Of a DNA stretch of 64,000 nt, positions 1-9,340 are shown one piece after another (the first letter of the stretch is position 1; the number at the start of each line of letters is the position of its first letter). Under the pieces are notes generated by a model. It did no database searches, had not been told where the DNA came from, and saw nothing but the letters and a program-made list of their open reading frames with translations. Source of the stretch: an uncultured Verrucomicrobiales bacterium (lineage in GTDB: Bacteria > Verrucomicrobiota > Verrucomicrobiia > Verrucomicrobiales > Akkermansiaceae); contig CAJQKQ010000015.1 in the NCBI GenBank assembly GCA_905478925.1, forward strand, positions 18,098 to 82,097, given 5' to 3'. A program made the translations under genes and the position numbers.

Positions 1-393
1 CACACGCTGTTCATGCACGGCGATGACGGCAACCCAGGAGTGGCCTTTCCCGGTTGTCAGCCCGTCGAAGGCATCCTCATCCATGCAGACGAGTTCCTGC
101 TGGAGGAAAACAACGGAAGGCTTGCCGTCCGCGGTGGCTTTTTTCCGGAAAGTGGGGCGACCACTACCCGCCTCCGCCCTGCCTTCGTCTTGTTTCACGA
201 AAACCATGTCCGGGTGTGCTGACGCCTGGTTCTTCCATGAGACGACACGATCTCCGTCTTCTAGGATGACGCCCTTCGAGGCATCGAGATCGAGAACCAG
301 TCCTTGCGCAGGCAGGGCTGATTTTTCCTCACCCAATGCGATGGGTGGAGACAGAAGAGCCAATTGGCAGATGACGATGGCGACAGCTTTCAA
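1..393 (-). CDS. Secreted protein of unknown function, C-terminus outside window
   Basis: This reading frame is missing from the ORF track because it runs off the left edge. Read on the minus strand from a TTG at 393 it stays open for 131 codons. It begins KAVAIVICQLALLSPPIALG, a short positive n-region, a hydrophobic stretch and a plausible signal-peptidase site. After that come GLVLDLDASKG and VVSWKNQAS, which resemble the start of LamG/concanavalin-like domains in verrucomicrobial and planctomycete secreted proteins. An in-frame TGA a few codons upstream rules out a longer start. The TTG lies 7 nt after the phoH-like stop, so the two genes may be cotranscribed. The domain guess is inference; the open frame and signal peptide are seen directly. 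Confidence 0.6.
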   Translation of the reverse strand, partial: MKAVAIVICQLALLSPPIALGEEKSALPAQGLVLDLDASKGVILEDGDRVVSWKNQASAHPDMVFVKQDEGRAEAGSGRPTFRKKATADGKPSVVFLQQELVCMDEDAFDGLTTGKGHSWVAVIAVHEQRV

Positions 394-400
394 GGTGCCA

Positions 401-1912
401 TCACATCAGCTGGGCACCGGCCTCGGCAAGCTCAGAACGCTCGCCGCGGTTGAGCGCGACATGGGCGCTGAATGGCTGACCTTTGAGGCGGTTGCGGGTG
501 TATACGAGGCCGTTGCTGCGACTGTCCACGTAGGGGTTGTCGATCTGCGCCGGATCGCCGACGAGGACGAGCTTCGAGTCCCGTGACATCCGGGTGACGA
601 TGGTTTTCGCCTCCTGCGGAGTGAGCTGCTGCGCCTCGTCGAGGATGAAAAAGCGGTTCGGAATCGAGCGGCCGCGGATGTAGCAGAGCGCCTCGATCTC
701 GAGGACTCCCTGCTCCATGAGCGTCTCGTAAGGTTTTTTCGGCGGGGCGCCTCCTGCGTTCGGCTTGGCCTGCTTGCGCTTCGGGCCGAGCGGGACGTTC
801 GGGCGCATCAGAAGATCGAGCGCGTCATGGATGGGCTGCAACCACGGTCGCATTTTTTCGTCGAGTGAACCGGGAAGAAAACCGAGCTGGTCGCCCATCG
901 AGACGACCGGGCGGCTGACGGTGATGCCAGTGTATTTCCGGTTAAACATCTCGTGCAGGCCGGCGGCCACTGCGACAAGCGTTTTACCCGTCCCGGCGTG
1001 GCCGTAGCAAGTGACGAGCGAAATATCGGGATTGAGCAGGGCGTCGATCAGGCAGCGCTGCCCGAGATTGAGCGGCTTGAGCACCTGCCCGTCGGGGATT
1101 TTCAGAACCTCCGGGATGTTCAGGCGGACGAACTTGCCGCCGAACTGGAGACGAGCGGGAATCGTCTGCTTCTCGCCGCATGCGAGCAGGACGTATTCGT
1201 TGATGGCAACGCCTTGGAATCGCTCGGACTCAAGCTCGATCTCGCCGCTGCTGGCGAAACGGTGGAGCTCCGCGGTGTCCACCTCAACGCGGCGGACATC
1301 GTAATTCGAGACCTCATGGGCATCGACCTTGTCATTGAGATAGTCCTGGCACTCGATGCTGACGGCGCGAGCCTTGAGCTGCAGATTGATATCCTTGGTG
1401 ACGAGGGCGACCTGGCCGACCGGGTTGAACTGCTTGAGCAGGAAGCAGGCGGCGAGGATTCGGTGATCGACGCGGTCGCGATCCGGGAAAACGCGGTAGA
1501 ACTGCTCGAGCTGTTCCGAGTTGTCAGCGCAGGCGGATGGATCGTAGATCACCAGGCGGATGGTGCCGCCACCCTCGGTGGGCACGCCGCTAGTTACTAG
1601 GGATGACGTATCAAAGATGTCGGTGAGCCTGCGGTGCACGCGGCGGGCGTTGGCTCCGCGCTCAGACTGCTCGCCCTTGAATTTATCCAACTCCGCGAGG
1701 ACATCGACGAGTATGCAGATGTGGTTTTCCTTGAAACGCTCGAGGCAGGCGGGATCATGCAGCAGGACATTCGTATCGAGTACGTAGTTCTTGCCCTTTT
1801 CCGAAGGTGCCTTGAGGCCGAATTCCTCGATCGCCTTGCTGGCGGCGGAGGAGCGACGGGTTTTCTTGGGGGCTGCGACGGAAGGCGATTCTTCGAATAG
1901 GGCAGGTTGCAT
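401..1912 (-). CDS. PhoH-like ATPase with N-terminal PIN domain
   Basis: A 503-residue cytoplasmic protein that joins a PIN nuclease-like domain to a PhoH-type P-loop ATPase, the PhoH2/YlaK architecture linked to RNA turnover and unwinding. The PIN domain starts at YVLDTNVLLHD (about residue 43, first acidic residue D46). Walker A GHAGTGKT is at about 304-311 and Walker B ILDEAQQL at about 423. The track ORF extends 48 codons upstream through a Pro/Ala-rich stretch with no family resemblance. The ATG at 1912, giving MQPALFEE, is the better start. Large ORFs on the opposite strand (953-1600 and others) are shadows. The family call is firm; the RNA substrate is unknown. Confidence 0.93.
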   Translation of the reverse strand: MQPALFEESPSVAAPKKTRRSSAASKAIEEFGLKAPSEKGKNYVLDTNVLLHDPACLERFKENHICILVDVLAELDKFKGEQSERGANARRVHRRLTDIFDTSSLVTSGVPTEGGGTIRLVIYDPSACADNSEQLEQFYRVFPDRDRVDHRILAACFLLKQFNPVGQVALVTKDINLQLKARAVSIECQDYLNDKVDAHEVSNYDVRRVEVDTAELHRFASSGEIELESERFQGVAINEYVLLACGEKQTIPARLQFGGKFVRLNIPEVLKIPDGQVLKPLNLGQRCLIDALLNPDISLVTCYGHAGTGKTLVAVAAGLHEMFNRKYTGITVSRPVVSMGDQLGFLPGSLDEKMRPWLQPIHDALDLLMRPNVPLGPKRKQAKPNAGGAPPKKPYETLMEQGVLEIEALCYIRGRSIPNRFFILDEAQQLTPQEAKTIVTRMSRDSKLVLVGDPAQIDNPYVDSRSNGLVYTRNRLKGQPFSAHVALNRGERSELAEAGAQLM

Positions 1913-2120
1913 GGACACGATATCGGGGTTGACGGGTGATGGCGGCGTGAAAAACGGAGGAGGTGCGCGAAACGGGGCGCACCAGAGTGCCGGGGGGGCA
2001 GCTAGACGGGCCGGAAAGGACCCTTGCTGGGCCACCAAAGGGTGGCCGGGTGACATCTCTTTTTATCAAGATGTATAAACTATCTGTTTTTTACGGCGTG
2101 ATGACAACCGCTAAATCAAC

Positions 2121-2148
2121 GCTGCCCGCTTTTTGCATTGCGGGCAGC
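2121..2148 (-). terminator. Hairpin downstream of the DUF2934 gene
   Basis: A perfect 9-bp stem (GCTGCCCGC / GCGGGCAGC) with a 10-nt loop lies 20 bp past the stop of the histone-like gene and upstream of the phoH-like gene. The following T-tract is weak on the minus strand, so termination is only likely. The rest of 1913-2168 shows no gene. Confidence 0.5.
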
Positions 2149-2168
2149 GCTTGGGAAACGGACTGCGA

Positions 2169-2450
2169 TCAGCCCTTGAGCGAGCGCTCGGCCTCAAGCC
2201 AGTCGCTGTTGTGGTCACCGGGAAGGCCTAGTTCCATGCGGCGGCGGTAGTTGTGGTAAGCGGCCTTGGCGACGGCATCGAGAGCCAGGGCGGCTTTCTT
2301 CGCAGCGGGCTTTCTGGCCGCCTTTTTGGCAGGATTCTTTTTCGCGGTGGCCTTGGCCGGTGCTTTCTTAGCCGCTGCCTTTTTCGCAGGGGCGGACTTC
2401 ACGGCGGACTTTTTGGCCGCCACCTTCTTGGTAGATTTCTTTGCAGACAT
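2169..2450 (-). CDS. Histone H1-like lysine/alanine-rich DUF2934 protein
   Basis: A 93-residue basic protein. The first ~55 residues are AKK/PAKK repeats (KKAAAKKAPAKATAKK) like eukaryotic histone H1 tails and bacterial Hc1/AlgP-type proteins. The last ~35 residues (AYHNYRRRMELGLPGDHNS, then DWLEAERSLKG) match the DUF2934 pattern ending in DWLxAE. DNA binding through the lysine-rich tail is expected but not shown. The start is set at ATG 2450 (MSAKKSTKK), because the 20 extra codons in the track lack the Lys/Ala character. It is divergent from the OmpA-like gene, 112 bp away. Confidence 0.85.
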   Translation of the reverse strand: MSAKKSTKKVAAKKSAVKSAPAKKAAAKKAPAKATAKKNPAKKAARKPAAKKAALALDAVAKAAYHNYRRRMELGLPGDHNSDWLEAERSLKG

Positions 2451-2562
2451 GATTTTCGGAAATGCGTTCGGGACAAGACACCTTAGCAGGTTCGGTGCCG
2501 GGCTTCGCATAAGTGGGGTTTTCCGGCATTGCCAGTCCGAATCCTTGGCTTATCATACCCGC

Positions 2563-3791
2563 ATGGAGCAGGACTATCGCTGGAGCGACATGCGCGACAC
2601 CGGCGGCTACCGTCTCCCCGGCCCGGAGCATCTCGGTCGCTGGGCGACAGTGGCCATGCTGGTATCTATCCTGCTGCATGTACTGGTGTTTTTCGCTCTC
2701 GACCATGTGAGGATCGCGCTCGGAATTTCCCAGCCGGAGGAGCTTTCCACCGCCCCCATCAATGTCCGCCAAATGGAGGTCAAACCCTATGAGCCGCAGC
2801 AGGCGCTGCCGCCCGAGGAAACAGTCACCCCGCCGTCGGAATCCGCCTCCCTGCTGGAGGAGATCGATCTCCTGGATCTGCTCCCGGAGGACGTGGAAAT
2901 CGACATCGCGCCCAGCATCACGGATCCGGAATACGCCCTGAAAATGTCCAACCCGCTCGCTGAGGGCGAACTGGACGCGCCGGACACGAAGGTTTCCTCA
3001 AATTTCGACATCAGTGCGGATCTGCCCGAGTTTGGTCGCATGGAGGAGGAGCTGAAACCGGCTGCCGTCGGCCAGATCACGGTCGATCCCGGTGCGGTCG
3101 TGGTTGACGACGGCCAGCTCAACGCATTCACCGATGAGCTAATCAAGAAGGGCAACAACGGCCTCGTGGACAACGGCAAGCTCGATGGCATCGAGTCGCT
3201 CGACCAGCTCTTGGATCTTCCCGCTAACCTCCTGCTTTCCAAGAAAACCCTCCTGCCCAGCGACCTAATCTTCGAGTTCAACCGCGCGGAACTCCGAGAA
3301 AGCGCGAAGGTCGGCCTGATGAAACTCGGCCTGCTCATCGACCGCAATCCGAACCTCTACTGCTGGATCGAAGGCCACACCGACCTCATCGGCGGAGACG
3401 AACCCAACTTCCTGCTCTCTAGACAGCGGGCGGACGCGGTGAAATCATATCTCGTCGAGTCCATGCGCATGGATCCGGAGCGAATCATCACCAGGGGCTT
3501 CGGGAAAACCCAGCCGCTCGTCTCCGGAGGTGACGCCGATGCCCAGACGCCCAACCGCCGCGTCGAGATCCGCATGCGCAAGACCCCGCCACCCGACGAG
3601 CCGATCAGGGTCACGCCCAAGGCGAAGCCGGTCACGCCGCCAGCGCCCCCGAAGGCGATCCTTGTGAAACCGAATGTCCCGCCGCCGCCGACACCGCCAA
3701 AGGCGATCGTCGGGCCGGATCAGCCCGAAATCCTCAAGGCCCAGCCGGTCGAGGAATTTCGCCCCGCGCCCCGCGCCCTACCCGTCGAGCC

Positions 3792-3795
<4 letters not shown>
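2563..3795 (+). CDS. Membrane-anchored OmpA-family protein with Pro-rich tail
   Basis: 410 residues from ATG 2563, rejecting 99 upstream codons that are antisense to the histone-like gene. One N-terminal membrane segment (about 27-46) is followed by an acidic, Pro-rich periplasmic stretch to ~225. An OmpA/MotB-type peptidoglycan-binding domain covers about 230-340, with GHTDLIGG, LSRQRADAV and NRRVEI. The end is a Pro-rich tail (PPAPPKAIL, PPPPTPPKA). An inner-membrane anchor with a C-terminal OmpA domain fits a protein tethering the envelope to the cell wall. The TonB-like Pro-rich tail after the OmpA domain is less usual. The stop overlaps the GTG start of rlmN, implying coupled translation. 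Confidence 0.85.
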
Positions 3796-4874
<1,079 letters not shown>

Positions 4875-4883
4875 GCACCAGCC

Positions 4884-4985
4884 ATGGAGCGCGGCTTCGC
4901 AAGCCGCTTGGGTTGACTGGTTTTGTTCTGAGGCGCTCTCCCGTGAATCATCGCCAAGGAAGCGGCTTGCAAAGCCGCGCTCCAT
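4884..4985. repeat. Inverted REP-like pair, family 1 (GGAGCGCGGCTT type)
   Basis: Two 26-bp arms, 4884-4909 and 4960-4985, are near-perfect inverted copies beginning ATGGAGCGCGGCTT. Each arm is also self-complementary (GCGGCTT..AAGCCGC). About 50 bp separate them. Related pairs sit at 22954-23042 and 27519-27645, with a single arm at 62317. All are intergenic, as expected of REP/BIME elements. Confidence 0.8.
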
Positions 4986-4991
4986 ATCGGC

Positions 4992-5444
4992 TACGCCGCG
5001 TCCCACTTTGAATCCCGCCCCGGAAAGCTGCGGATTCCGGTAGCTGAAACCACCCGCTTCACCATTGAAAGCATAGCGGTTCATTGGGGAAGATTTGGCG
5101 ACCGCTTCAAGGGCATACCCAAGGAGGGTGGTGGCGGGAAAACGGCTTCCTGGCCGGGCGAATACGTGACTTCCTACAGGCTCGAATACAGGCAGGAGGG
5201 CTCTGGTGAATAGCTTCCCCTGCATGCATGGAAAGGACGCCCGGTGGATGAGAAAGCGGAAGGCGTGGAGGTTCAGCGGCTTCCCACGGATCAGCCCGGT
5301 TGCAGCTCAGAAGTCATCACCACAATCGTCACCCCCGATATTCAGAATATCGCCGAGGTGCGGATCCGCGCCAATGGCAGCCACTGGATCGGACTGTATG
5401 AATTGGAGGTCTTCGGAAGACCCTCACGATCCCCCGCTCCCTAG
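4992..5444 (+). pseudogene. Remnant of a discoidin-like (F5/8 type C) secreted protein
   Basis: A single frame carries a protein-like sequence across one in-frame TAG (5211-5213). Before the stop it reads IESIAVHWGRFGDRFKG and WPGEYVTSYRLEY; after it VITTIVTPDIQNIAEVRIRA and SHWIGLYELEVFG. These strings resemble the strands of a discoidin/carbohydrate-binding domain, but no search was possible. The N-terminus is absent, and the frame begins right after the REP-like pair at 4884-4985. The real stop (5442-5444) touches the end of the convergent membrane-protein gene. It is probably a truncated gene with one nonsense lesion. Confidence 0.5.
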
Positions 5445-5773
5445 AACGGCTTGTAGATCCCGAGGTAGGCGGCACCCACCGCAGCCACGAGGCAGAGCGT
5501 GAGCACAATCACCGGGTGCAGGATCTTTTTCTTCGAAAGGACAGGAGCCGCGCCGATGAAAAGCCAGATGCCGAGTTTCGCCATCCACCAGTATTGATCC
5601 ATCGGCGGTTTCTTGAGCATCGCGAAGCCGATGAGCAGGATGAAGATCAGCGAGATGCCGTGCAGCGCGGATGCCGCCTTTTTCTGGGAGCCTCCGAGCA
5701 TGGTGGCACCGAGCGAGGCGAAGAGGGCGAAGACACCGGCGAGGTGGAGCGTTTTTAACAAAAGTGGATCCAT
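5441..5773 (-). CDS. Small four-helix membrane protein (SirB/DUF2214-like in appearance)
   Basis: 110 residues with about four hydrophobic segments: HLAGVFALFASLGATML, ISLIFILLIGFAML, LGIWLFIGAAPVL and VIVLTLCLVAAVGAAYLGI. Short Lys-rich loops (GSQKKA, SKKKIL) lie between them. The layout resembles small SirB-like or DUF2214-like proteins of bacterial inner membranes, with no catalytic motif. Start ATG 5773. No functional partner is evident, so the role is unknown. Confidence 0.7.
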   Translation of the reverse strand: MDPLLLKTLHLAGVFALFASLGATMLGGSQKKAASALHGISLIFILLIGFAMLKKPPMDQYWWMAKLGIWLFIGAAPVLSKKKILHPVIVLTLCLVAAVGAAYLGIYKPF

Positions 5774-5862
5774 ATCTGGCGCGGAGCTTCGGCGGCGCGG
5801 GGCGCGAAATCAAGAGAAACCTAGAAAGTTACGGGGCGGAGGCCACGTAAGAACTTGTGTCA

Positions 5863-6102
5863 ATGAAACGCAAACTCGCATGGATCGGAGCTATTCTGGC
5901 CGGATTGTACCTGCTCACCGCCGGACCGATTCCGGATCCGATCCCGTTCATCGACGAGGGAGTCGCCCTCGCGGTTCTACTGAAATGCACCATGTTCCTT
6001 GGCTACGATCTGAGGAAATGGTTGCCCTTTTTCGGGAAATCCGCCAAATCCAAGCCCACCTGTAACAACGGGGGGATCAAGGACGTTACCATAGACGTCT
6101 GA
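5863..6102 (+). CDS. Small DUF1232/YkvA-like membrane protein
   Basis: 79 residues from ATG 5863; the track starts two codons earlier at a GTG. A hydrophobic N-terminus (LAWIGAILAGLYLLTAGPIP) leads into PDPIPFIDEGVALAVLL, which resembles the DUF1232 core pattern of D-x-I-P-D followed by a D/E-containing helix. The tail is Lys-rich and soluble. It is a small inner-membrane protein of unknown role. The gene is divergent from the 5441-5773 gene and precedes the cytochrome gene by 39 bp on the same strand. Confidence 0.65.
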   Translation: MKRKLAWIGAILAGLYLLTAGPIPDPIPFIDEGVALAVLLKCTMFLGYDLRKWLPFFGKSAKSKPTCNNGGIKDVTIDV

Positions 6103-6141
6103 TCCGCATCCCCCGCCCACCTTCCATCACATCCATAAGAA

Positions 6142-7671
6142 ATGAGCACCGAAATCGACCTCGACGAACACCCAGCAAAGACCAAGCGTCCCTATTTCCT
6201 GACATTTGTCGGCCTGCTTACCATCGCCGGACTCATCTCCTTGCCCTTCGTTGCAGGCGAGCCGGACGGTGATAAAATGCCCGATATCGTCCGTTTCCTC
6301 GGCCATTTCCATCCCTTCATCCTGCACCTTCCGATCGGTATTTTCGTCCTGATCCTCTGCCAGGAATTTGTCGCGCTGTTCTCCCGCCACAAACCATACC
6401 GGAGCATCCTGCCCGCGTTTCTCGGCGCCGCCAGCGCGGTCACGGCAATGCTTACGGGCTTCCTGCTCTACCAGGGCGGCGGCTTCGAGGGCAGCGAACT
6501 CGTGGAGGATCATCTCTGGGGCGGGCTGGCCTTCGCCTGTGCCGCCGTGCTGACTTTCATCGTCAAGATATGGAGCGCCGCACCGGGCTCGTCACAAGCG
6601 CTGTACCGCATCCTCGTCCTCGCCAGCGTCGGCGTGATGACCTACGCCAGCCACGACGGCGCATCGATCACCCACGGCAAGGACTACCTCACCGAATACG
6701 CCCCCGATTCGATCCGCAAACTGCTCGGCCTGGAGCCCAAGGAAAAAACGGAGGAAATCCCGGTCAAGCCGCTTGAGGAACAGATTGTGTATGCGGACAT
6801 CGTCCAGCCCATCCTGAACAAGCGCTGTGTGCAGTGCCACAAAGAAGGAAAATCCAAGGGCAAGTTCCGCATGGATTCCTATGAAATGCTCGTCAAGGGC
6901 GGCAAGGAAGGTGACGGCATCGAGCCGGGCAACGCCGAGGACAGCAACATCGTCTACCGTACCGAGCTTGACGAGGATGACGAGGAGCACATGCCGCCGG
7001 AAGGCAAGAAGGACATCGAGGATCACGAGCTTGCGATCATCAAGTGGTGGATCAGCGAAGGCGCGGATCCCGAGAAAACCGTCGCCGATCTCGACCTTCC
7101 CGACGAGATCCGCGAAGCGATCGGCAAGCTCGATCGCTCCATCTCCAAGGGCGGCGATGCCGGTACCGGCGACAAGCCCAAGGCCAACACGCCCTCTGAC
7201 GAACTGCGAGCCAAGGTCGCGGAGCTTTCCAAGGATTTCCCCGGCGGGCTGACCTTCGAGTCCCAGTCCACCTCCAACCTCACCTTCACCGGTGTCTCCC
7301 TGCGGAAAAACCTCACCGACGATCTTTTCGCAAAACTCGGCTCCGTGATCCCGAAGATGGTCACTGTCGATCTCTCGGCCTCATCGGTCACTGACGCGTC
7401 CGTCGCGCTGCTTGCCTCGGCCACGGATCTGCGGATGATTCGCCTTTCGGAAACCGGAATCACAGACGCAGCCATCGACACCCTCGTGAAGCTTCAGAAA
7501 CTCGAATCAGTCAACTTCTACGGCACCAAGGTCACCGACGAAGGCGTGAAAAAACTATCCGCCCTTCCCAACCTCAAGCGCCTCTATCTGTGGCAGACGG
7601 ATGTCACTCCCGCCGCCATCGAGGAGCTCCAGAAAGCGCTGCCGGAAGTGGAGATCGTGACCGGCATCTGA
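6142..7671 (+). CDS. Membrane-bound planctomycete-type cytochrome c with LRR-like C-terminus
   Basis: 509 residues. The N-terminus (about 15-170) holds four to five membrane segments and the HFHPFILHLPIG signature of DUF2231-type domains. A single heme-c site CVQCH (C229, C232, H233) sits in PILNKRCVQCHKEG, the PSCyt1 (planctomycete cytochrome c) pattern. Residues ~370-505 form leucine-rich repeats (LASATDLRMIRLSETGITDA, TKVTDEGVKKLSALPNLKRL). The combination suggests an electron-transfer protein with the heme and LRR parts in the periplasm. The physiological partner is unknown. This architecture is a good marker of the Planctomycetes-Verrucomicrobia group. Confidence 0.88.
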   Translation: MSTEIDLDEHPAKTKRPYFLTFVGLLTIAGLISLPFVAGEPDGDKMPDIVRFLGHFHPFILHLPIGIFVLILCQEFVALFSRHKPYRSILPAFLGAASAVTAMLTGFLLYQGGGFEGSELVEDHLWGGLAFACAAVLTFIVKIWSAAPGSSQALYRILVLASVGVMTYASHDGASITHGKDYLTEYAPDSIRKLLGLEPKEKTEEIPVKPLEEQIVYADIVQPILNKRCVQCHKEGKSKGKFRMDSYEMLVKGGKEGDGIEPGNAEDSNIVYRTELDEDDEEHMPPEGKKDIEDHELAIIKWWISEGADPEKTVADLDLPDEIREAIGKLDRSISKGGDAGTGDKPKANTPSDELRAKVAELSKDFPGGLTFESQSTSNLTFTGVSLRKNLTDDLFAKLGSVIPKMVTVDLSASSVTDASVALLASATDLRMIRLSETGITDAAIDTLVKLQKLESVNFYGTKVTDEGVKKLSALPNLKRLYLWQTDVTPAAIEELQKALPEVEIVTGI

Positions 7672-7679
7672 TCCGGGCT

Positions 7680-7796
7680 TTTGCTCAGGGAGACATCGGT
7701 GGGATTTCCAAAGAAATCTAAGGGTACACGGCTCTTAACCCGAAGTTTGATGCGGAAGCCGAGCGGAAAGCCATTGAGAAGGCTTTGGCGAAGTAA
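7680..7796 (+). pseudogene. Possible fossil of a protein C-terminus
   Basis: One frame reads CAG GGA GAC.. as GDIGGISKEI, a TAA, then GYTALNPKFDAEAERKAIEK and ALAK before a second stop. The second half is amphipathic and looks like a real protein tail, but it is too short to assign. The rest of 7672-7808 holds nothing recognisable. Confidence 0.22.
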
Positions 7797-7808
7797 GCCG
7801 GAAAGGAA

Positions 7809-8609
7809 CTACTTCTCCAGCTCCGTAAATTTCTCCGCGCCTTTAATTTCCAACCTCGTCCACGGCGCTTCCGGGGTGATGTCCGCAAGCTTCAGGGCGG
7901 CCGGTGAAATACCGGCGGCTTCCGAATTGTGAAGGGCGGCGACCACCGCTGCCGGATCGAGGCGGTTGAGCGGCTGGGAAACGTAGCCCGCGCCGATATC
8001 GACGCCGTCGCTGCTACGCGCCTCGAAGTGGAGGTGAGCCGGATAATGGCCACCTGCGGTGCCGACGGTGCCGATCACCTCACCGCGCGCGACGAGGGAG
8101 TCGAGGGTGCTTTTGATATCGAGGAGGTGAGCATACATCGTGTGGACCGGTTTCCCCTCCGGATCGCGGTGGGCGAGGACGACAATGTTCCCCCAGCCCG
8201 GCGAGGGCTCGCCGGCATACACAACCAGGCCGTTGCCTGCGGCGAAAACGGGATCGCCGAGATCCGTGTTCATGCCGCCGATGCCGTTCAGATCGTCGCC
8301 CGTGTGATGGCCGCCGCGGCGGTCATTCATTTCCCAGAATTTCTGGGCGTTGTAGGTGAGCGCGCCGTTTTCTGAACCCATCGGCGTGTCCATTTTCGTA
8401 ACGCTCGGGATCTGGTTCGCCTGCCAGGCGGAGAGAAAATGGAAACGCATGTCAGGGTTGCCGTTCTCCGGCATTTCGAAGGGCGTATCCCAATCCTGGA
8501 AGCCGACAAGCTTGACCTCGGCCACCCCCGTCTGCGAGCTACGCCACACCGCGTAGCCGACAAGTCCGGCGGCGATCACTAGGGTCAGGAGCAGGCGGGC
8601 GGATTTCAT
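7809..8609 (-). CDS. M23-family (LytM-like) zinc metallopeptidase
   Basis: 266 residues from ATG 8609 (MKSARLLLTLVIAAG). The 37 earlier track codons lack coding character. An N-terminal membrane anchor or signal sequence precedes a LytM/peptidase M23 domain. Expected zinc ligands are the His/Asp of HHTGDD and the HxH of PAHLHFEA, with GNGLVVYAG and GWGNIVVLAH between them. The family hydrolyses peptidoglycan cross-bridges or acts as a LytM regulator; the full ligand set favours activity. The protein is exported to the periplasm. Confidence 0.9.
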   Translation of the reverse strand: MKSARLLLTLVIAAGLVGYAVWRSSQTGVAEVKLVGFQDWDTPFEMPENGNPDMRFHFLSAWQANQIPSVTKMDTPMGSENGALTYNAQKFWEMNDRRGGHHTGDDLNGIGGMNTDLGDPVFAAGNGLVVYAGEPSPGWGNIVVLAHRDPEGKPVHTMYAHLLDIKSTLDSLVARGEVIGTVGTAGGHYPAHLHFEARSSDGVDIGAGYVSQPLNRLDPAAVVAALHNSEAAGISPAALKLADITPEAPWTRLEIKGAEKFTELEK

Positions 8610-8736
8610 TCCCTGATTACGGGGGGAAACGGGGGTTTGTTCAATGACGGAGATGGATCGGGTTTTGTTCCCGTGACAGGATTCATCAAACAAACGGCGT
8701 ATCCCTCCCGCTGTGGACAAATATGCACCAACCTAA

Positions 8737-8919
8737 ATGAAACCTCTATTCGTCGCAGCCTCCCTGATGGCTCTTGCCACAGTGTCCTCTGCCGAGGAAA
8801 TAACCGCTCCGGATGTGCCGCTCAATGTGGTCGGGGTTTTTCCCCATGGAACTTTCTCCGAAGCTGGCAGTGAGGGCGACTACACATTCAAGGGCGACAC
8901 TGCCGTTGACCTCAAGTGA
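8737..8919 (+). CDS. Short secreted peptide, or truncated gene
   Basis: 60 residues. [20 protein letters not shown] is a textbook signal peptide. The mature part is only about 40 residues ([30 protein letters not shown]). The strong export signal makes a real start likely. The abrupt end could mean a small secreted protein or a gene cut short just before the ferredoxin start at 8946. No family recognised. Confidence 0.45.
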   Translation: MKPLFVAASLMALATVSSAEEITAPDVPLNVVGVFPHGTFSEAGSEGDYTFKGDTAVDLK

Positions 8920-8945
8920 CGGGGACGGATAGGTTGAGTTTCACC

Positions 8946-9299
8946 ATGGATGCAGAACTGGAAAAAAGCGTAGCGGCACTCAGGCTCGAAAAGGTTGAGC
9001 GGCACATCTTCCTCTGCGCCCAGCCAACCGAAGCGAAATGCTGCGAACCCGCCGCCGGCGCGGCCTCATGGGATTTCCTAAAACGCCGGCTCAAGCAACT
9101 CGGCCTCTCCGGCAGTGGGGAAAAGGTGGCTCTCCGCACCAAGGCGGACTGCCTCCGCGTCTGCATGCGCGGGCCCGTAGCGGTCGTGTATCCCGAAGGT
9201 GTCTGGTACCACTCCTGCACACCGGAGGTGCTGGAGCGAATCATCCAGGAACATCTCATCGGCGGGCAGATCGTCGATGAATTTTGCCTGAATGAGTGA
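8946..9299 (+). CDS. Thioredoxin-like [2Fe-2S] ferredoxin
   Basis: 117 residues from ATG 8946 (MDAELEKS). [14 protein letters not shown] supplies the first cysteine region of the thioredoxin-like ferredoxin fold and [20 protein letters not shown] the second. [17 protein letters not shown] is the usual C-terminal helix, with the same spacing as NuoE-like and Azotobacter FeSII-type proteins. It should be a soluble electron carrier; partners are not evident. It is convergent with pyrD across the hairpin at 9302-9329. Confidence 0.85.
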   Translation: MDAELEKSVAALRLEKVERHIFLCAQPTEAKCCEPAAGAASWDFLKRRLKQLGLSGSGEKVALRTKADCLRVCMRGPVAVVYPEGVWYHSCTPEVLERIIQEHLIGGQIVDEFCLNE

Positions 9300-9301
9300 T
9301 T

Positions 9302-9329
9302 GGAGGGGCGAACGCTGGTTCGCCCCTCC
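9302..9329. terminator. Bidirectional hairpin between convergent genes
   Basis: A perfect 12-bp stem (GGAGGGGCGAAC / GTTCGCCCCTCC) with a 4-nt loop lies between the ferredoxin stop (9299) and the pyrD stop (9341). It can form on either transcript and so could terminate both genes. Confidence 0.65.
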
Positions 9330-9340
9330 TCATAAAATGT

